Origin: Pagrus major
Taxonomy: Eukaryota > Chordata > Actinopteri > Spariformes > Sparidae
DNA: 64,000 nt
Direction of reading: 5' to 3'
NCBI RefSeq assembly: GCF_040436345.1
Contig: NC_133237.1
Coordinates: forward strand, 21,829,749 to 21,893,748
A program made the translations under genes and the position numbers. Below, piece by piece: positions 12,552-23,949 of this stretch. The notes beneath the pieces are model-generated. The model was not told the origin of the DNA. It did not search any database and saw only the letters and a program-made list of their open reading frames with translations. Numbering within the stretch: the first letter of the stretch is position 1; each line of letters begins with the position of its first letter.

Positions 12552-14132
12552 TCAGGCCAGCAGCCGCTGCAGCTCCTCCACCTCCAGCTTCCACATCCGT
12601 CTGTGAAGCGCGGCGAGCTCGGAGAGGTCTGCCATCTTCACGGCACGGATGACTGGCTCCGGGGAGATGGCCTGGATGACACCCATCACCATGACATATT
12701 TGCCTGTGAAAAACAGCAGCAGGTGGTCGATTGTTCAGTGACAACAGATTCAAGGGAACAAGGACGGGGATGGCAGGGAGATGTGACTGTTTGTCAGAGG
12801 AAGATATTCATGGGCAGTCATTATTTTGAGGCCTCATGTTCCTGCTTTAGGAACACACATTTGTCATACTCAGGGCTGGTTGGGGCAGATTTTCATGTAA
12901 ATAAGCCCAGAATGAATGATTAGACGGCAGACTGCGCTGTGGTCTGATGTCCATGTTATAAAGTAATATACACATCACCACACATTTACATTTCAGTATT
13001 TATCTTATTCTGCCCTTGAGCTGCTGTAACCTGAAGTATCCCTCTGCGGGCTCAATAAAGGATTATCTTTATTTAAAAGCCCTGCCTTTATCTTTAATTG
13101 TTAAACTACAGTCATACTTCAGATTTTAAGCTTATGAATTTGCAGTGTTTTAAAGCCTGAACAGACTCACAGCTGACTATATTGATTGTCTTACATGGGT
13201 GTAAATAATAACATTAACAATGTTTGCGGTCTATTTAGTTTGAACAGCTCCAAGTTCCTCAGTGACACAGCTTAAACTGAGGATGTGTCGCTTAAGAGGA
13301 GACTACAAGTGATTAGAGCTGCAACGACTAATCGAGCAATTATTCTCTTGTTTGTGAGGATTGTTTTTTTATTTTTTTTTTACTGTAAATTGAATAGGCG
13401 ATGTTTGAGTTTGGGACTGTCGGTCATTTGAAGACGTGACCTTGTACTCTGGGAGGGACATTTTAAATTATGAATCAATTGACTAAGAAAATAATAAGCA
13501 GATTGCACAATAATGAATCAATGACTGAAACTATCTGAGACCACTTGACAAACAGTGGGCCTGGTCTTCAGTCATTTGCAATATGGAGCATGAATGTAAA
13601 AAGAAAATACAGAAATAAGTCTGTGGAAATGAACAGGTGTTAAAATTAAAAAGGAAACAATTCAGATATAAATACAGTAATAAATACTTAAATCAATACA
13701 TTTCCAAAATGAATACATTAATAAATACAATGGAAATTTAAATACGGAAGTAAATACATTGGCAAATTAAGAAAAATATATGAACTTAAATTAATGAATG
13801 CCTAACACTACTTCTGGTGGATTTAAAGGCACGTTCACTCTGCTTTACTTACCCTGGGACAGACACGGTTTGCCTTTGGGGATGTTGTTGACACCCTGAA
13901 CAGCAAACGTCCCCGTCTCATCCATCAGCAGGACGGTGTTTCTGTCCAGCTGCAGCTCCAGGACTGTCCCCTGCATCCACACCAGAGACACCAGCAGAGC
14001 GCGGCCCCCCCGCAGCCGCACCGCAAACGTATCCCCGCTGTCGGCCGTCCCGCTCCCCTCCGCCGCCCTCAGCTGACCGGACAGCACTTTAACGGGCGGC
14101 GGCCGTTTCCTCTCCCCGGTTGTCTTCAACAT
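12552..14132 (-). CDS. rmi2: RMI2, RecQ-mediated genome instability protein 2
   Basis: OB-fold subunit that binds RMI1 in the BLM-TOP3A-RMI1-RMI2 dissolvasome, which resolves double Holliday junctions and limits crossovers in the nucleus (family knowledge). Two exons on the minus strand: 14132-13853 (280 nt) and 12703-12552 (152 nt), joined in phase 1 through GT...AG. They give 143 aa, close to the human 147. The WMQG motif is at residues 52-55, and VPRGRPCL-like IPKGKPCL runs straight into [17 protein letters not shown] across the splice junction, the family's most conserved stretch. The C-terminus WKLEVEEL matches mammalian WELEVEDL. The short Pro-rich N-terminus is weakly conserved, as in other vertebrates. 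The start is the first ATG after GC-rich leader DNA with an ETS-type site 93 nt upstream. It is convergent with zc3h7a. Confidence 0.96.
13314..13520 (-). mobile_element. Non-autonomous AT-rich element with ATTAATCGATT-like ends (copy 2)
   Basis: Starts AGAGCTGCAACGACTAATCG and has the family's GACGTGACCTTG...GGACATTTTAAATTATGAATC interior followed by a run of AATCAATTGAC. It lies in the single rmi2 intron and is more degraded than copies 1, 3 and 4. Confidence 0.5.
13600..13800. repeat. Degenerate 'AATAAATACA' minisatellite
   Basis: Irregular repeats of AAATACAGTAATAAATAC / AATACATTAATAAATAC with CCAAAATG or GGCAAATT spacers. It is in the rmi2 intron, just 3' of exon 1. Confidence 0.6.
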
Positions 14133-14224
14133 TACCGACCTCTGCTGTCTTCCAGCGGGGATCCTTCAGGCTCCTGCAGGGCTGAGGAAGGAGCTGCCCG
14201 CTTCCCGCCAAATATTTCATCATT

Positions 14225-14232
14225 CCGGAAGT
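14225..14232 (+). promoter_or_regulatory. ETS/GABP-type site in the rmi2 promoter
   Basis: CCGGAAGT, 93 nt upstream of the rmi2 ATG, with a second core TTCCGG at 14,267-14,272. Both lie in a short GC-rich stretch, as in TATA-less housekeeping promoters. Motif reading only. Confidence 0.4.
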
Positions 14233-14387
14233 TGTGGGCGTGTCTGTCAGACAGCAACAACTTTAGTTCCGGTGCGGAATCTTTCACAGTAAAAGCATCA
14301 CCTCAGGCTCTGAATGTGAGAACAACTTATTGAGAACAATTCTGTTCTGCTGTAGGGAGTCAACTTATGGAAATGTTTGTTATTCGA

Positions 14388-14412
14388 TTATTATTATTAT
14401 TATTATTATTAT
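14388..14412. repeat. (ATT)n microsatellite
   Basis: Eight ATT units at the left border of the large hairpin-repeat block. Confidence 0.9.
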
Positions 14413-15486
14413 CTTCTGTGTTTATGACTTGAGAACTGGGGAAAAAAGTTTGAGGTAAAAGTAAAAAAAAATTTCATCTCTGAAAACAATTGAAAACATT
14501 TTTTTTTGTCTTTCAGAAGAAAAAGTTTCATGTCTGAAACCAGGTGGCATTTTTTTTCTCCTGAAAAAAAAAACAAACACTTTTTTCTCCTGAAAAATAA
14601 ATGTTTTTTAGTTTCAAAAATGTTTTTCACTCACAAATGTATTATTATTGTTGTTATTTTTTTAATGCTGATCCATTTTCTGAATCTGATCTAATTTCTC
14701 TCTCTCCAGTGTTTATGACTTGAGAACTAGTGGGAAAAAAAGTTTAAAAAAATTCCATCTGTGAAAACACGTGAAAAAAAAATTTCTCCTGAAAACAACT
14801 TTTTTTTTCTCCTGAAAAAAATTTGGGGTTTTTTTGGTGATCCATTTTCTAAGTCTGATCTAATTTTTTTTCTCTCCAGTGTTTATGACTTGAGAACTGG
14901 TGAAGTAATTGTGTTTTTCCATCTGTGAAAACATGGAAAAAATTTCAGAAGATTTTTTTTTCTTGCTTTCAGAAGAAAAAATAATTTCATGTCTGAAAAA
15001 AAGTTTTTCACTTTGTTTCTAAAAATGTTTTCTCCTGAAAAAAACAAACATTTTTTTCCTGAAAAAAAGTTTTTTTCTCCTGGATAATTTTTTTCCCTTG
15101 TTTCTTATTTTATTTATTTATTATGCTGATCCATTTTCTAAGTCTGCTCTAAATTGTTTTCTCTCCAGTGTTTATGACTTGAGAGCTAGTGAAAAAAAAG
15201 TTAATTTTTTTCCATCTGTGAAAACACGTGAAAAAAGATTTTCTCCTGAAAAAACTTTTTTTTCTCCTGAAAAAATTTGTTTTTTTTTGGTGATCCATTT
15301 TCTAAGTCTGATCTAACTTTTTTCCCTCTCCTGTGTTTATGACTTGAAAACTGGTGAAAACTAAGTAATTGTGTTTTTCCATCTGTGAAAACGTGAAAAT
15401 GTTGAAAAAATTTCAGAAGAATATATTTTTCTTGCTTCGCTCGATTTGCTTACCCAGCTGTCCAGGAATGATATTAATATTATTAA

Positions 15487-15616
15487 TTAGTATTTTGTGT
15501 GCACATTATACCTACTTTGTGGCCACAAATTAGTATTTTGTGCGCTTGTTATACTTATTTTGTGGCCACGAATTAGTATTTTGTGCGCATGTTATAGCTA
15601 TATTGTGGCCACAATT
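15487..15616. repeat. Three 43-bp tandem units inside the hairpin array
   Basis: Units start at 15,487, 15,530 and 15,573 with TTAGTATTTTGTGYGC and end GTGGCCAC. They belong to a segment of about 210 bp (15,430-15,640) that interrupts one array unit and shares no sequence with it, so it is probably a later insertion. Confidence 0.85.
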
Positions 15617-16194
15617 TAATTTTTTTTTGACCATGTCATGTCTGGGGCTCCGTAGTTTATGACTTGAGAACTGGTGAAAACTAAGTAATTGTGTTTTTCC
15701 ATCTGTGAAACCGTGAAAATGTGGAAAAAATTTCAGAAGAATTTTTTTTCTTGCTTTCAGAAGAAAACAATATTTCATGTCTGGAAAAAAGTTTTTCACT
15801 TGGTTTCTAAAAATATTTTTTCTCCTGGATAATTTTTTTTTTCTTGTTTCTTATTTTATTTATTTATTATGGTGATCCATTTTCTAAGTCTGCTCTAAGT
15901 TGTTTTCTCTCCAGTGTTTATGACTTGAGAGCTAGTGAAAAAAAAGTTAAATATTTTTTCCATCTGTGAAAAACACATGAAAAAAAAGTTCTCCTGAAAA
16001 AACTTTTTTTTGTCCTGAAAAAAATGTGGGTTTTTTTTGGTGATACATTTTCTAAATCTGATCTAATTTTTTTTCTCTCCTGTGTTTATGACTTGAGAAC
16101 TGAAAGAAATTTCAGAATAATTTCTTTTTCTTGCTTTCAGAAGAAAAAAAATATTTCATGTCTGAAAAAAAGTTTTTCACTTGGCTTCTAAAAA

Positions 16195-16540
16195 TGTTTT
16201 CTCCTGAAAAAAAACAAAACATTTTTTTCCTGAAAAAGTTTTTTTTTTCTCCTGAAAAAACAGGTTTTTTTATCTCCTGAAAAAAGTTTTTTTTTCTCCT
16301 GAAAAAAGTTTTTTTTTTCTCCTGAAAAAAGTTTTTTTTTCTCCTGAAAAAAGTTTTTTTTTTTCTCCTGAAAAAAGTTTTTTTTTTTCTCCTGAAAAAA
16401 AAGTTTTTTTTTCTCCTGAAAAAAAAGTTTTTTTTTCTCCTGAAAAAAAAGTTTTTTTTTCTCCTGAAAAAAAAGTTTTTTTTTCTCCTGAAAAAAAAGT
16501 TTTTTTTTCTCCTGAAAAAAAAGTTTTTGTCTCCTGGATA
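16195..16540. repeat. 22-24 bp hairpin minisatellite (CTCCTGAAAAAAAAG-T9)n
   Basis: About 14 head-to-tail copies of CTCCTGA6-8GT8-10. Each unit is an A-run and a T-run around a single G, so each could fold as a small hairpin. The copies at the right are almost identical, which suggests recent expansion. This expansion explains why the anchor spacing 16,083-16,622 is far longer than elsewhere. Confidence 0.9.
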
Positions 16541-17234
16541 ATTTTTTTTCCTTGTTTCTTATTTTATTTATTTATTATGGTGATCCATTTTCTAAGTCTG
16601 CTCTAAATTGTTTTCTCTCCAGTATTTATGACTTGAGAAATAGTGAAAAAAAGTTAAATATTTTTTCCATATGTGAAAACACGTGAAAAAAAATTTCTCC
16701 TGAAAAAACTTTTTTTTTTCTTGCTTTCAGAAGAAAAAATATTTTCATGTCTGAAAAAAAAAGTTTTTCACTTGGTTTCTAAAAATGTTTTCTCCTGAAG
16801 AAAGTTTTTTCTCCTGAAAAAAAAGTTTTTTTCTCTGGAAATTCTCTCCCTCGTTTCTTATTTTATTTATTTATTATGGTGATCCATTTTCTAAGTCTGA
16901 TCTAAATTGTTTTCTCTCCTGTGTTTATGACTTGAGAGCTAGTGAAAAAAAGTTGTTGTTTTTTTCCATCTGTGAAAACACATGAAAAAAAAAAAATTCG
17001 CCTGAAAAAATTTTTTTCCTCCTCTCTTCAAGTTCCCTATCTTTTGCCATCTGTAAAAACATTTTCCTCTGGAATAAAACAAAAAGATTTTTTCAAATTT
17101 TCACAGATGGACATTAAGGAACTTAGAGAGATTATCCTGGCAAAGCTGTTTTCCCACCAGTTCTCGTCATAAACACAGGAGAGAAAACAATTTAGAACAG
17201 ACTTAGAAAATGGATCACCAGGAAATAAAAATTC

Positions 17235-18000
17235 TTCACTTGCCCCCAGGGCCTCCGTATGAAATAGTTTTTTAGAAAACTATTAACTACCTACAGTTTT
17301 GTCTTCTTGGATTACTTTTCAGCTTTTGCCATATACAGTATGACACAAAAGTCCAACGTTAAAGAGTTGCAAGTCATAGCTTTACATTTTTACTCCATAT
17401 TGGATTTTAACATTAATGCTGTAGTTGTTATTAAGGTGGAATGAGATTTTAAAAAAACAAATTTAACTATTTTTTTTTCTTTTTCATCAGTTTTAGCAAT
17501 TAAAGTCTCAACAGTGGTGTGGTCTAATGGTAAAAAGCAAACAGATCCAACCCCCTTGATGAATGCTATTCAGGAAAATAATGCTTTCATTATAACAAAA
17601 TGAACGGGCAGGTTGTACTACTAATTAAAAAGCAGATAAACAGAAGCTGCTTTTGACCACGCTTTCATTTTTAAATTACAAAACTGTTTATTTATGTTTT
17701 ACTCTCTTGCACTAATATTCCAATAAACCCTGCAAGTCATACGTAGATGCACGGAAATACTTTTCATTTTTATCACCCCAGTAATGACCAGTGAAATAAG
17801 GCTGTTTGAGAAACAAAACTTTTATGTTTATCATTTCTGGCATTCTGCTGGATAAAGCACTTTATGTGCAATACATTGAAACCAAGTAGAATACAGCTCT
17901 ATGGTCTGCCACCAAGATCAAGCACTCGGGTCATAATACTCAAAGTTATGTTTAACATAAGCCAAACACTATAGATCAGAGCAGGCCTGATAGGCTTAAA
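17235..18000. other. Intergenic DNA left of the Tc1 fragment, no gene seen
   Basis: About 770 bases of AT-rich sequence with no long open frame, no splice-flanked exon and no repeat that I can name. Confidence 0.5.
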
Positions 18001-18230
18001 GATAAATACAGACAAATTATGGGGGGAAAATATGCTGCAGTCAGCAAGGAAACTGCTACTTGGAAGTTTTATTTCTTAGCGAGACAGATGTTCAAAGTTC
18101 TGGGGTGTCCAAGTCTGGATCTTAATCGAATCAATAATTTGTGGCAGGACCTAAAAACTACAGCATGGAAGACCTGCCAAGCCAAAATGTGCAAACCTCC
18201 ACATAAAGTGAATCAAAAGTAAAGTTTGAG
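18000..18230 (+). mobile_element. Tc1/mariner transposase remnant (C-terminal end)
   Basis: A short open frame (18,019-18,222) contains CPSLDLNRINNLWQDLKT, a decayed form of the SPDLNPIENLWxxLK signature at the end of the Tc1 DDE domain. The third catalytic acidic residue expected in IE is replaced (IN), and the rest of the transposase is missing. It is a non-functional relic downstream of ubfd1. Confidence 0.7.
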
Positions 18231-18277
18231 CGGACACAAACAACAACACCACAGTGCAATCATTTCATTAAATAAGT

Positions 18278-18283
18278 TTTATT
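18278..18283 (-). promoter_or_regulatory. Poly(A) signal of ubfd1
   Basis: AATAAA on the minus strand about 300 nt beyond the ubfd1 stop codon. Confidence 0.55.
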
Positions 18284-18579
18284 TCTTTAAGAATAACTGA
18301 AGAAAAGTGTTAGCAATTTCTGTACAATTGTTTCATCATTTTCTCTCGGATTTGCTGAAAACCTTGAATGATCAACAGGGCTGAGAAATGTTATGCTGCC
18401 ACATAGTGCACTTTTAACCTAAAAACAATATGATTAGTCCACAGGCATCCGTCTGTTTCCTTCCAATATATTCCAATAAGACGTTCCTTAAGCCTCACTG
18501 CTGACTCCAGTTTCGTTTTTTTTTTTCATTACCTGGCTCCTCTTCTCAATCCCAGTTCATCATCGAAAAAAGAGGCACA

Positions 18580-21500
18580 TTAGAAATACTGCCATTTTCC
18601 AAGGACTGTGTCTTTGATTGCATCGACAAACTGTGCAGGCACCCAGTAGACCCAATACTGAGACGCTTCCGTTGGACCCAACTGAAAAGCCTACAAAAAA
18701 AACAGGGAAAAAGAAAAATCATGATTCATCTCATTTATGGATTTTACAGTTCACATAGTCTACAAACATAACTGGAAATACCAACAAACGGGTGTGGATG
18801 AAACACGACGTATGTAGGTATTAAATAACATTTAACCTTTCAAAATATGATCAGATGGAATAAAATAAAGTTATTAATTGAAAGACTGATTGCTGGGTAT
18901 ACTGTGTGTAATATACTGCCTCTCGTAAGACCTTTCAGTGAGAAAAGACCTCTTTTGCAGTATATTACAGCCCACTTAATCATTCCAAAAGCCAGTCTGG
19001 AATAAAAAAATTGTGACCTTCATATTCACCGGTGCTGCTGTTCACTCCTATAAAACATCAAGTTTTTTCGCTTCCCATCAAGAAGTGAGTGTAAACAGGA
19101 TGGATCGCTAATATCAATGACCGGGAGTCTATTTTAGAAAAAAATGCTCTCTGCCCACTGACATTTTAAATCTTCCTCATCTCCTCTTCCATCTATTCCT
19201 CATACATGATCAACTCCTCAGTGATGCAGGAACATGCTCTGGGCCAAAACATTAAAACACAAAGTCATTGTACTTCCACTGTTCAGCACTACAGGTGTGA
19301 CAACACGCTGAGTCACATTAACAAACTTTCAGTCCGGTGTACATTCTGGGATCCATACCACGAAACACAGCTGAACCGCTCTGGCATAAACTCCCACACA
19401 TCTTTATTGGCTACACAGTCCGATCTCACCTACATGTTCAGTCAGTGGGAGGTGGTAGTAAACAACAAGGAGGGAGGAAAATCTGGACGTTCTCTCCAAT
19501 GTCTACTCACACAGTAGCTTTGATTTTTAATTTTATCATTAACTTTTTTTTGATCAAATGCACGTGTCCTGAGAGGCTGACAAATATCTCCTGGTTCTCA
19601 ACATTCACTATCAAATTGTCTCAGTTTTCACTTTTACAAAGTTTCAAATCAATTCTTGAATGACTTTGATAATAAACATTTCATGAGTAATCCAGTTGTT
19701 TATTTGGTATCAGTAGATAAAAATAAACATGAGCAGAGTGATTAGATATCACGTGTTAAAGAGCCTATTATACACGGATATGAACACAGCTGTGCCTTGA
19801 GATCTTTGCTTGCTCTTTGGTGTGCCCTGAGCACAAAGTTTGAAAACCACTGACCTAACCCAACATAAATCAGAAACAATGCACCATAACTCTGAATTTA
19901 TCACTGCTTTTTCTGTCAGTCAATCAATGTGGCATTTTCAGGGCTGTTGTTTCATACGCTATGACACTGACAGAAGCTGTTAGCATGCTACTGGTCAGCT
20001 TAGCATAAGCATAAGATAATGTCGGCCTTTTTCGAACAGCTCCAGGGAGGAAATGAAAATACTGCATTCATAATTGACCCCTATCCTAAAGGAAACTCCT
20101 TTGGTGTGTTTTCTGTACTTGTTCACTTTATGTTCATGTTAGAAGTATAAAATACCAGGAAGAAATATACGTAACAGGAGATATTCTCCTAACCTTTACA
20201 TTCTTTGTGTGACTGCTGTTATGAAACAGAAAACAGATCTTGATATCCATGAGACAACCCGATTCAATTAAGTTCCTTGTTCTGGGAACTTCTATTTCAC
20301 TGACAATGAAGAACAGAAGTGCCTTGAGACAGAAAGGTTAATCTAGAGAGAGCACTGACATTTCCCGCTCCGCTGCAGAGCACCAAACAGCACACGATGG
20401 CCTCATCACTCTGATGGACACGCACTACAGTGACTTCAGTGGACAACTCAACCTGCATTCCTCACTTCCACAGAGGATCTTTTATAGACGTTTAGTTTAG
20501 TGGAATCAATGGCAACAAAGCTGTTACAATGATCATATTAACTTCAGCTTCTGTATGCGTATATGTTTGTGTCGTGACTTTCATGATATAGATACGTGTG
20601 GCATGCAGGTAGCAGCAAGAACAGTTACCATCATGTGATAGTCCTCATGGCCTTCGATGGGTTCAGACACTACGTTTTTAATGGAGCCCATCGGGACTTT
20701 CTCCGTTCTCTCTGCAGAGGAAAACACAACACAAAATGGAGAACATTAAATCGTCGGCGTGTTTGTGTTGCAGCGATTTTCAGCAAAATGAGGCCAGCTG
20801 TAATCTCACCCTTTGTTCCGATCCACAACTGATCTTGCTCCAGTTTGAATGTGAGTCTAACTTTTCCTCCGGACTTGTTAAACATTCCGGATAAAGGCAC
20901 TGTTGGTAATCGTTCCTGTTAGTGGAACAAGACGGTTAAGTCAACATTTATCAAAGAAAAACAGCCTCGGGCTTCTGTGACACTCAATACCAGACAAACA
21001 AAAAATAAGGATTATCTCCCTTCATCTCCTCTCACCTTTGTTCCTTTAATAGCTGTCATTATGTCGTCTGGTTTACCTTTATCCAAAACTTTCCTGTGTT
21101 GCTGAAATAACAGTGCACGTTTTAAAAATCACAGAACTCCATTAATATTTCACTCTATTCTGCAAAATGTCATTAATCTTACCTTTTGCCTGCATAAAGG
21201 CTCTTTCTTGTTCTCTTCAGCTTTAACTTCCTGCTGAATGACCTCTTTGGGTGTATTCACAGCTAATACATCATTTATTGTAGATCCAACCACCATTATT
21301 TTTGCACCGTTTGTAATCTTTATCTCACGTAGCGTCTTGTCCTCTGGAAGCAGTCCTTTGTACATCACTTTCTGCATTGCCGGTGGAAGACCTCGGAAGA
21401 CAAAGAAGAAGGTTTATTACATTTTTTAAGTCGTTGAAGCCGCTAAAACATTCAGCTAAAGGTGAACTATTATCTGCGCTCACCAGTGAGAGAATGGATG

Positions 21501-23382
21501 CTCTCTTTTAGTTTGGCTCCGGTGCTATCAACAGGAATTTTCAGATCATATTTATTCTTGTTCCAGATAATCTTCAAGTCCACCATCTCCTTGTCCTCTG
21601 CGTCGTCCCCATTGCTAATACTAGAGTCCTGAGTTGTGGCGTTTCCTGCATCTGTGTGAGACGTAGTTTCTGCATCTTCAACTAGCGGTTCAGCTTCTTT
21701 TGGCTTTGCCTCTGCCTCGGTTTCCATTATGACTTCTTCACTTCCTGGAAGAGCATGAAAAACATTCATTTAGATCAATTAAATGAAATTTCATGTAGCT
21801 GCTTAGTAGGAAGTTCTTAGCTCTCAGAGGAATAAATCCCATGATTTTCCAACATAGACGCTGTCCAACATACCACAAAGATAACTAACATTAGGGCTTC
21901 AATTAACTGTTATTTTCATTGTCAAGTAATTTGTTGATTATTTTCTCCATAATGTTTTCCGAAGCTCAAGATGACGTCCTCAAATGTCCTGTTCTGTTCT
22001 AGACCCAAAGACATTCAGTTCACTGTCATAGAAGAGTAAAGAAACCAGAAAATATTCACATTTAAGAAGCTGGAATCAGAGAATCAGAACTTTTTTCGTC
22101 GGGTAAAATTAATCAAAGCGAATAATAAATGATCAAAATAGTGGGATATTAAGTTAGTAACTGACAGCCGATCCAATAATCACTTTCGACTTGCAGTAAT
22201 TGTGTTTAAACAGCGTATAGCACGTCATTCAGGTTATGCACGGCTGATATCTGTGTTCATAGGACTCCTATCTGCTCTCCTTTTGTTTCGTAACTCCAAT
22301 GAAATATGGCAGAACAAAGTAAAGTTTCGTCCGTCTGGGAGAGTGAAACTGATAGACGTTCCTGCCTTAAGCAACGAGACAAACAAATTAACAAAACAAT
22401 ATAAAGTCCATTAAGTCCCTATGAGAAACCCAGCAGAGAACAACACAACAATAAAGATCTTACAATACAAATACTGAATTGATCTGGAGACAAATCACAT
22501 TCTTTCTGACACATTACATTTTTTTTTTTATTTTAAACAACTTTCAGGGTAGTAAGTTAGTTTTTACTTTATTTTAAAATTTCCCAAGTATCTTAAATCT
22601 AGAGCCTCGTTTAAAGACAGTGGGTAAGTTGTTTCAAATACAGTTTGATGACAACTCTTTTTTCGGATATAGTATATATGGAAACTATATATGGAATTCC
22701 CCACACTTCCCCACATTACTGAGTTAACACTATAAACAATGTCATAAAGTCTAGTTTCGCTTTTTACCTTCACCCCCCCTCTCTCTATCTCTCTCTGTCT
22801 CGTGGTCTTTCTAGCTCTTTCCATTGCTGAATTTTTAATACAGGCAGCGATTTTTAATTCTGTATTAATCTAAGTGATAAATCCGAGTTAACCTCGCTTG
22901 ACCCTGGACAGACGTGATTTTTTGGACGGAAACATGTCCTCGCAAAACACACAAGATCTTGTAGGTTAACACGGTTGGCCTTACTGGTTACCAAACTGGG
23001 TACCGTGAACGCAACATACCGTACGTCGGTACGTTAGTCGTTACCATTCATAACCTAACAGTTAGCTAGTTAGCTCCTTAGCAGCGACATTTAACCGACT
23101 CAAACCTGACACTGGTAAAATATTCACCAGTAACTTCAGTCCTCCACAGATCAAGCTAAATTTGACTGATGTTAGCTTTCGTTCACGTTAGCTAGCTACA
23201 ACACATTCAGAGAATAACGTAACGCAGAAACGTAAATTTACACCACACCGCACAGTTATGAGCATATATTAACATGTCAATAACAAACATGTGACATTTG
23301 ATTAACAGTGTCACTGCTCAATGTAAAGATATGAAGGAAATACTGCTGCATTTTCTCAGTACCCACCATCCTGGGTCGCCAT
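18580..23382 (-). CDS. ubfd1: UBFD1, ubiquitin family domain-containing protein 1
   Basis: Ubiquitin-like-domain protein, reported to affect NF-kB signalling in mammals; its molecular role is poorly defined. Minus-strand coding exons: 23382-23367, 21744-21484, 21391-21183, 21101-21036, 20915-20810, 20711-20629, 18690-18580. They total 852 nt, 283 aa, in phase throughout (human about 309). Exon 1 codes only MATQD plus one base. Residues 8-58 are an acidic, low-complexity tail; a ubiquitin-like domain starts near residue 60 (VDLKIIWNKNKYDLKI). LPPAMQKVMYKGLLPEDKTL and GAKIMVVGSTINDVLAVNTP follow, and are near-invariant in vertebrates as I recall them. The C-terminal domain runs from VPLSGMFNKSGGKVRLTF to the terminal VLGKWQYF. 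The ATG is the only start in frame with the conserved second exon through this donor. It is head-to-head with the MFSD11-like gene. Confidence 0.96.
19780..19857 (-). mobile_element. hAT-type terminal fragment
   Basis: Ends AAAGTTTGAAAACCACTG, the complement of the CAGTGGTTTTCAAACTTT terminus frequent in hAT elements, next to GGTGTGCCCTGAGCACA. The partner end is not found. It is in the last ubfd1 intron. Confidence 0.4.
21888..22130 (+). mobile_element. Non-autonomous AT-rich element with ATTAATCGATT-like ends (copy 3)
   Basis: Reads AGGGCTTCAATTAACTGTTA, then GACGTCCTCAAATGTCCTGTT and CCAGAAAATATTCACATTTAAG, the same internal blocks as copy 1 but in the opposite orientation. It is in the first ubfd1 intron. 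Confidence 0.6.
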
Positions 23383-23628
23383 GATGATTGTGTACAATCT
23401 GTTGTAGGTTGTGGCAAAGAGACTACAGACAGCGGGATGAGATCTGATATTCAGGAAGAGAAAGTCGACAACGACGAAAGTGGTGCTCAGACGTACATGG
23501 CAGCCCCGAAAGAAGTAAAAATGACTACATGTTTTTAAATGGCACAACAGGTATAAATATGCTTACCGTCACGACGTTAAAACATCTGTAGTTTCAGTTA
23601 GCCGGGGGAAGGGAAGACAGAATTGAAA

Positions 23629-23639
23629 CGCGCATGCGT
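23629..23639. promoter_or_regulatory. NRF1-type palindrome in the ubfd1 promoter
   Basis: CGCGCATGCGT, close to the NRF1 consensus GCGCATGCGC, 247 nt upstream of the ubfd1 start codon. NRF1 sites mark many constitutive vertebrate promoters. Motif match only. Confidence 0.45.
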
Positions 23640-23826
23640 CAACGAAACTAACTAAAGTCACTCCAAATTAAGTTGTTTTGGATACAAAAACAGTTATTTT
23701 GTGCTCAATCAAATAATATGTAAATATAATTAAGTCACATAACTCTGGAGCAAAGGCAGGATATTCATTATACTTGTTGAAAACTCTAGCTGTGCGATAT
23801 TGCCATATACGGGAATAGGGGCAAAC

Positions 23827-23834
23827 CCGGAAGT
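23827..23834 (+). promoter_or_regulatory. ETS/GABP-type site upstream of ubfd1
   Basis: CCGGAAGT within ACCCGGAAGTGAGCGG, about 445 nt upstream of the ubfd1 ATG. With the NRF1-like palindrome it outlines a promoter zone of about 200-300 bp in otherwise AT-rich DNA. Confidence 0.4.
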
Positions 23835-23949
23835 GAGCGGTTGGCAATCCTCTCACTCCGTTCGGCTTCTCTGTTGTTGTGGCAGCAGAAGCAGGCACCG
23901 AGAGGTGGCACTTCACTCAGCGGCTATTGGCTCTGCGTTTCTTCTTCCT

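Larger units (their letters stand above)
14415..17230. repeat. Higher-order tandem array of A-tract/T-tract hairpin units with an inverted terminal copy
   Basis: The anchor TTTATGACTTGAGAACT (or close variants) recurs near 14,421, 14,711, 14,881, 15,171, 15,333, 15,655, 15,915, 16,083, 16,622 and 16,922. The spacings alternate between about 290 and about 165 until later expansions, so the basic unit is a dimer of roughly 455 bp. Within units, CCATCTGTGAAAACA, TCCTGAAAAAA, TTTCAGAAGAAAAAA, TTTCATGTCTGAAAAA and TGATCCATTTTCTAAGTCTG recur in fixed order. At 17,085-17,222 the module is present once in reverse complement (TTTTCACAGATGG, CCAGTTCTCGTCATAAAC, AACAATTTAGAACAGACTTA), so the block ends as a fold-back. 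No coding capacity is seen. It separates rmi2 from ubfd1. It may be an expanded non-autonomous DNA transposon or a local satellite. Confidence 0.9.

Noticed and set aside
12405-12923. 172-codon open frame on the + strand
   Set aside because: It lies antisense to rmi2 exon 2, whose sequence and splice site match the family; the + strand reading has no domain.
14415-17230. Considered as a CRISPR-like array because of regular repeats
   Set aside because: The genome is a vertebrate's, spacers are not unique, and units vary in length and include homopolymer runs.
17515-17560. tRNA-like string 'TGGTGTGGTCTAATGGTAAAA'
   Set aside because: Partly resembles an A box, but there is no B box (GGTTCRANNCC) downstream and no cloverleaf; no tRNA gene was found in the window.
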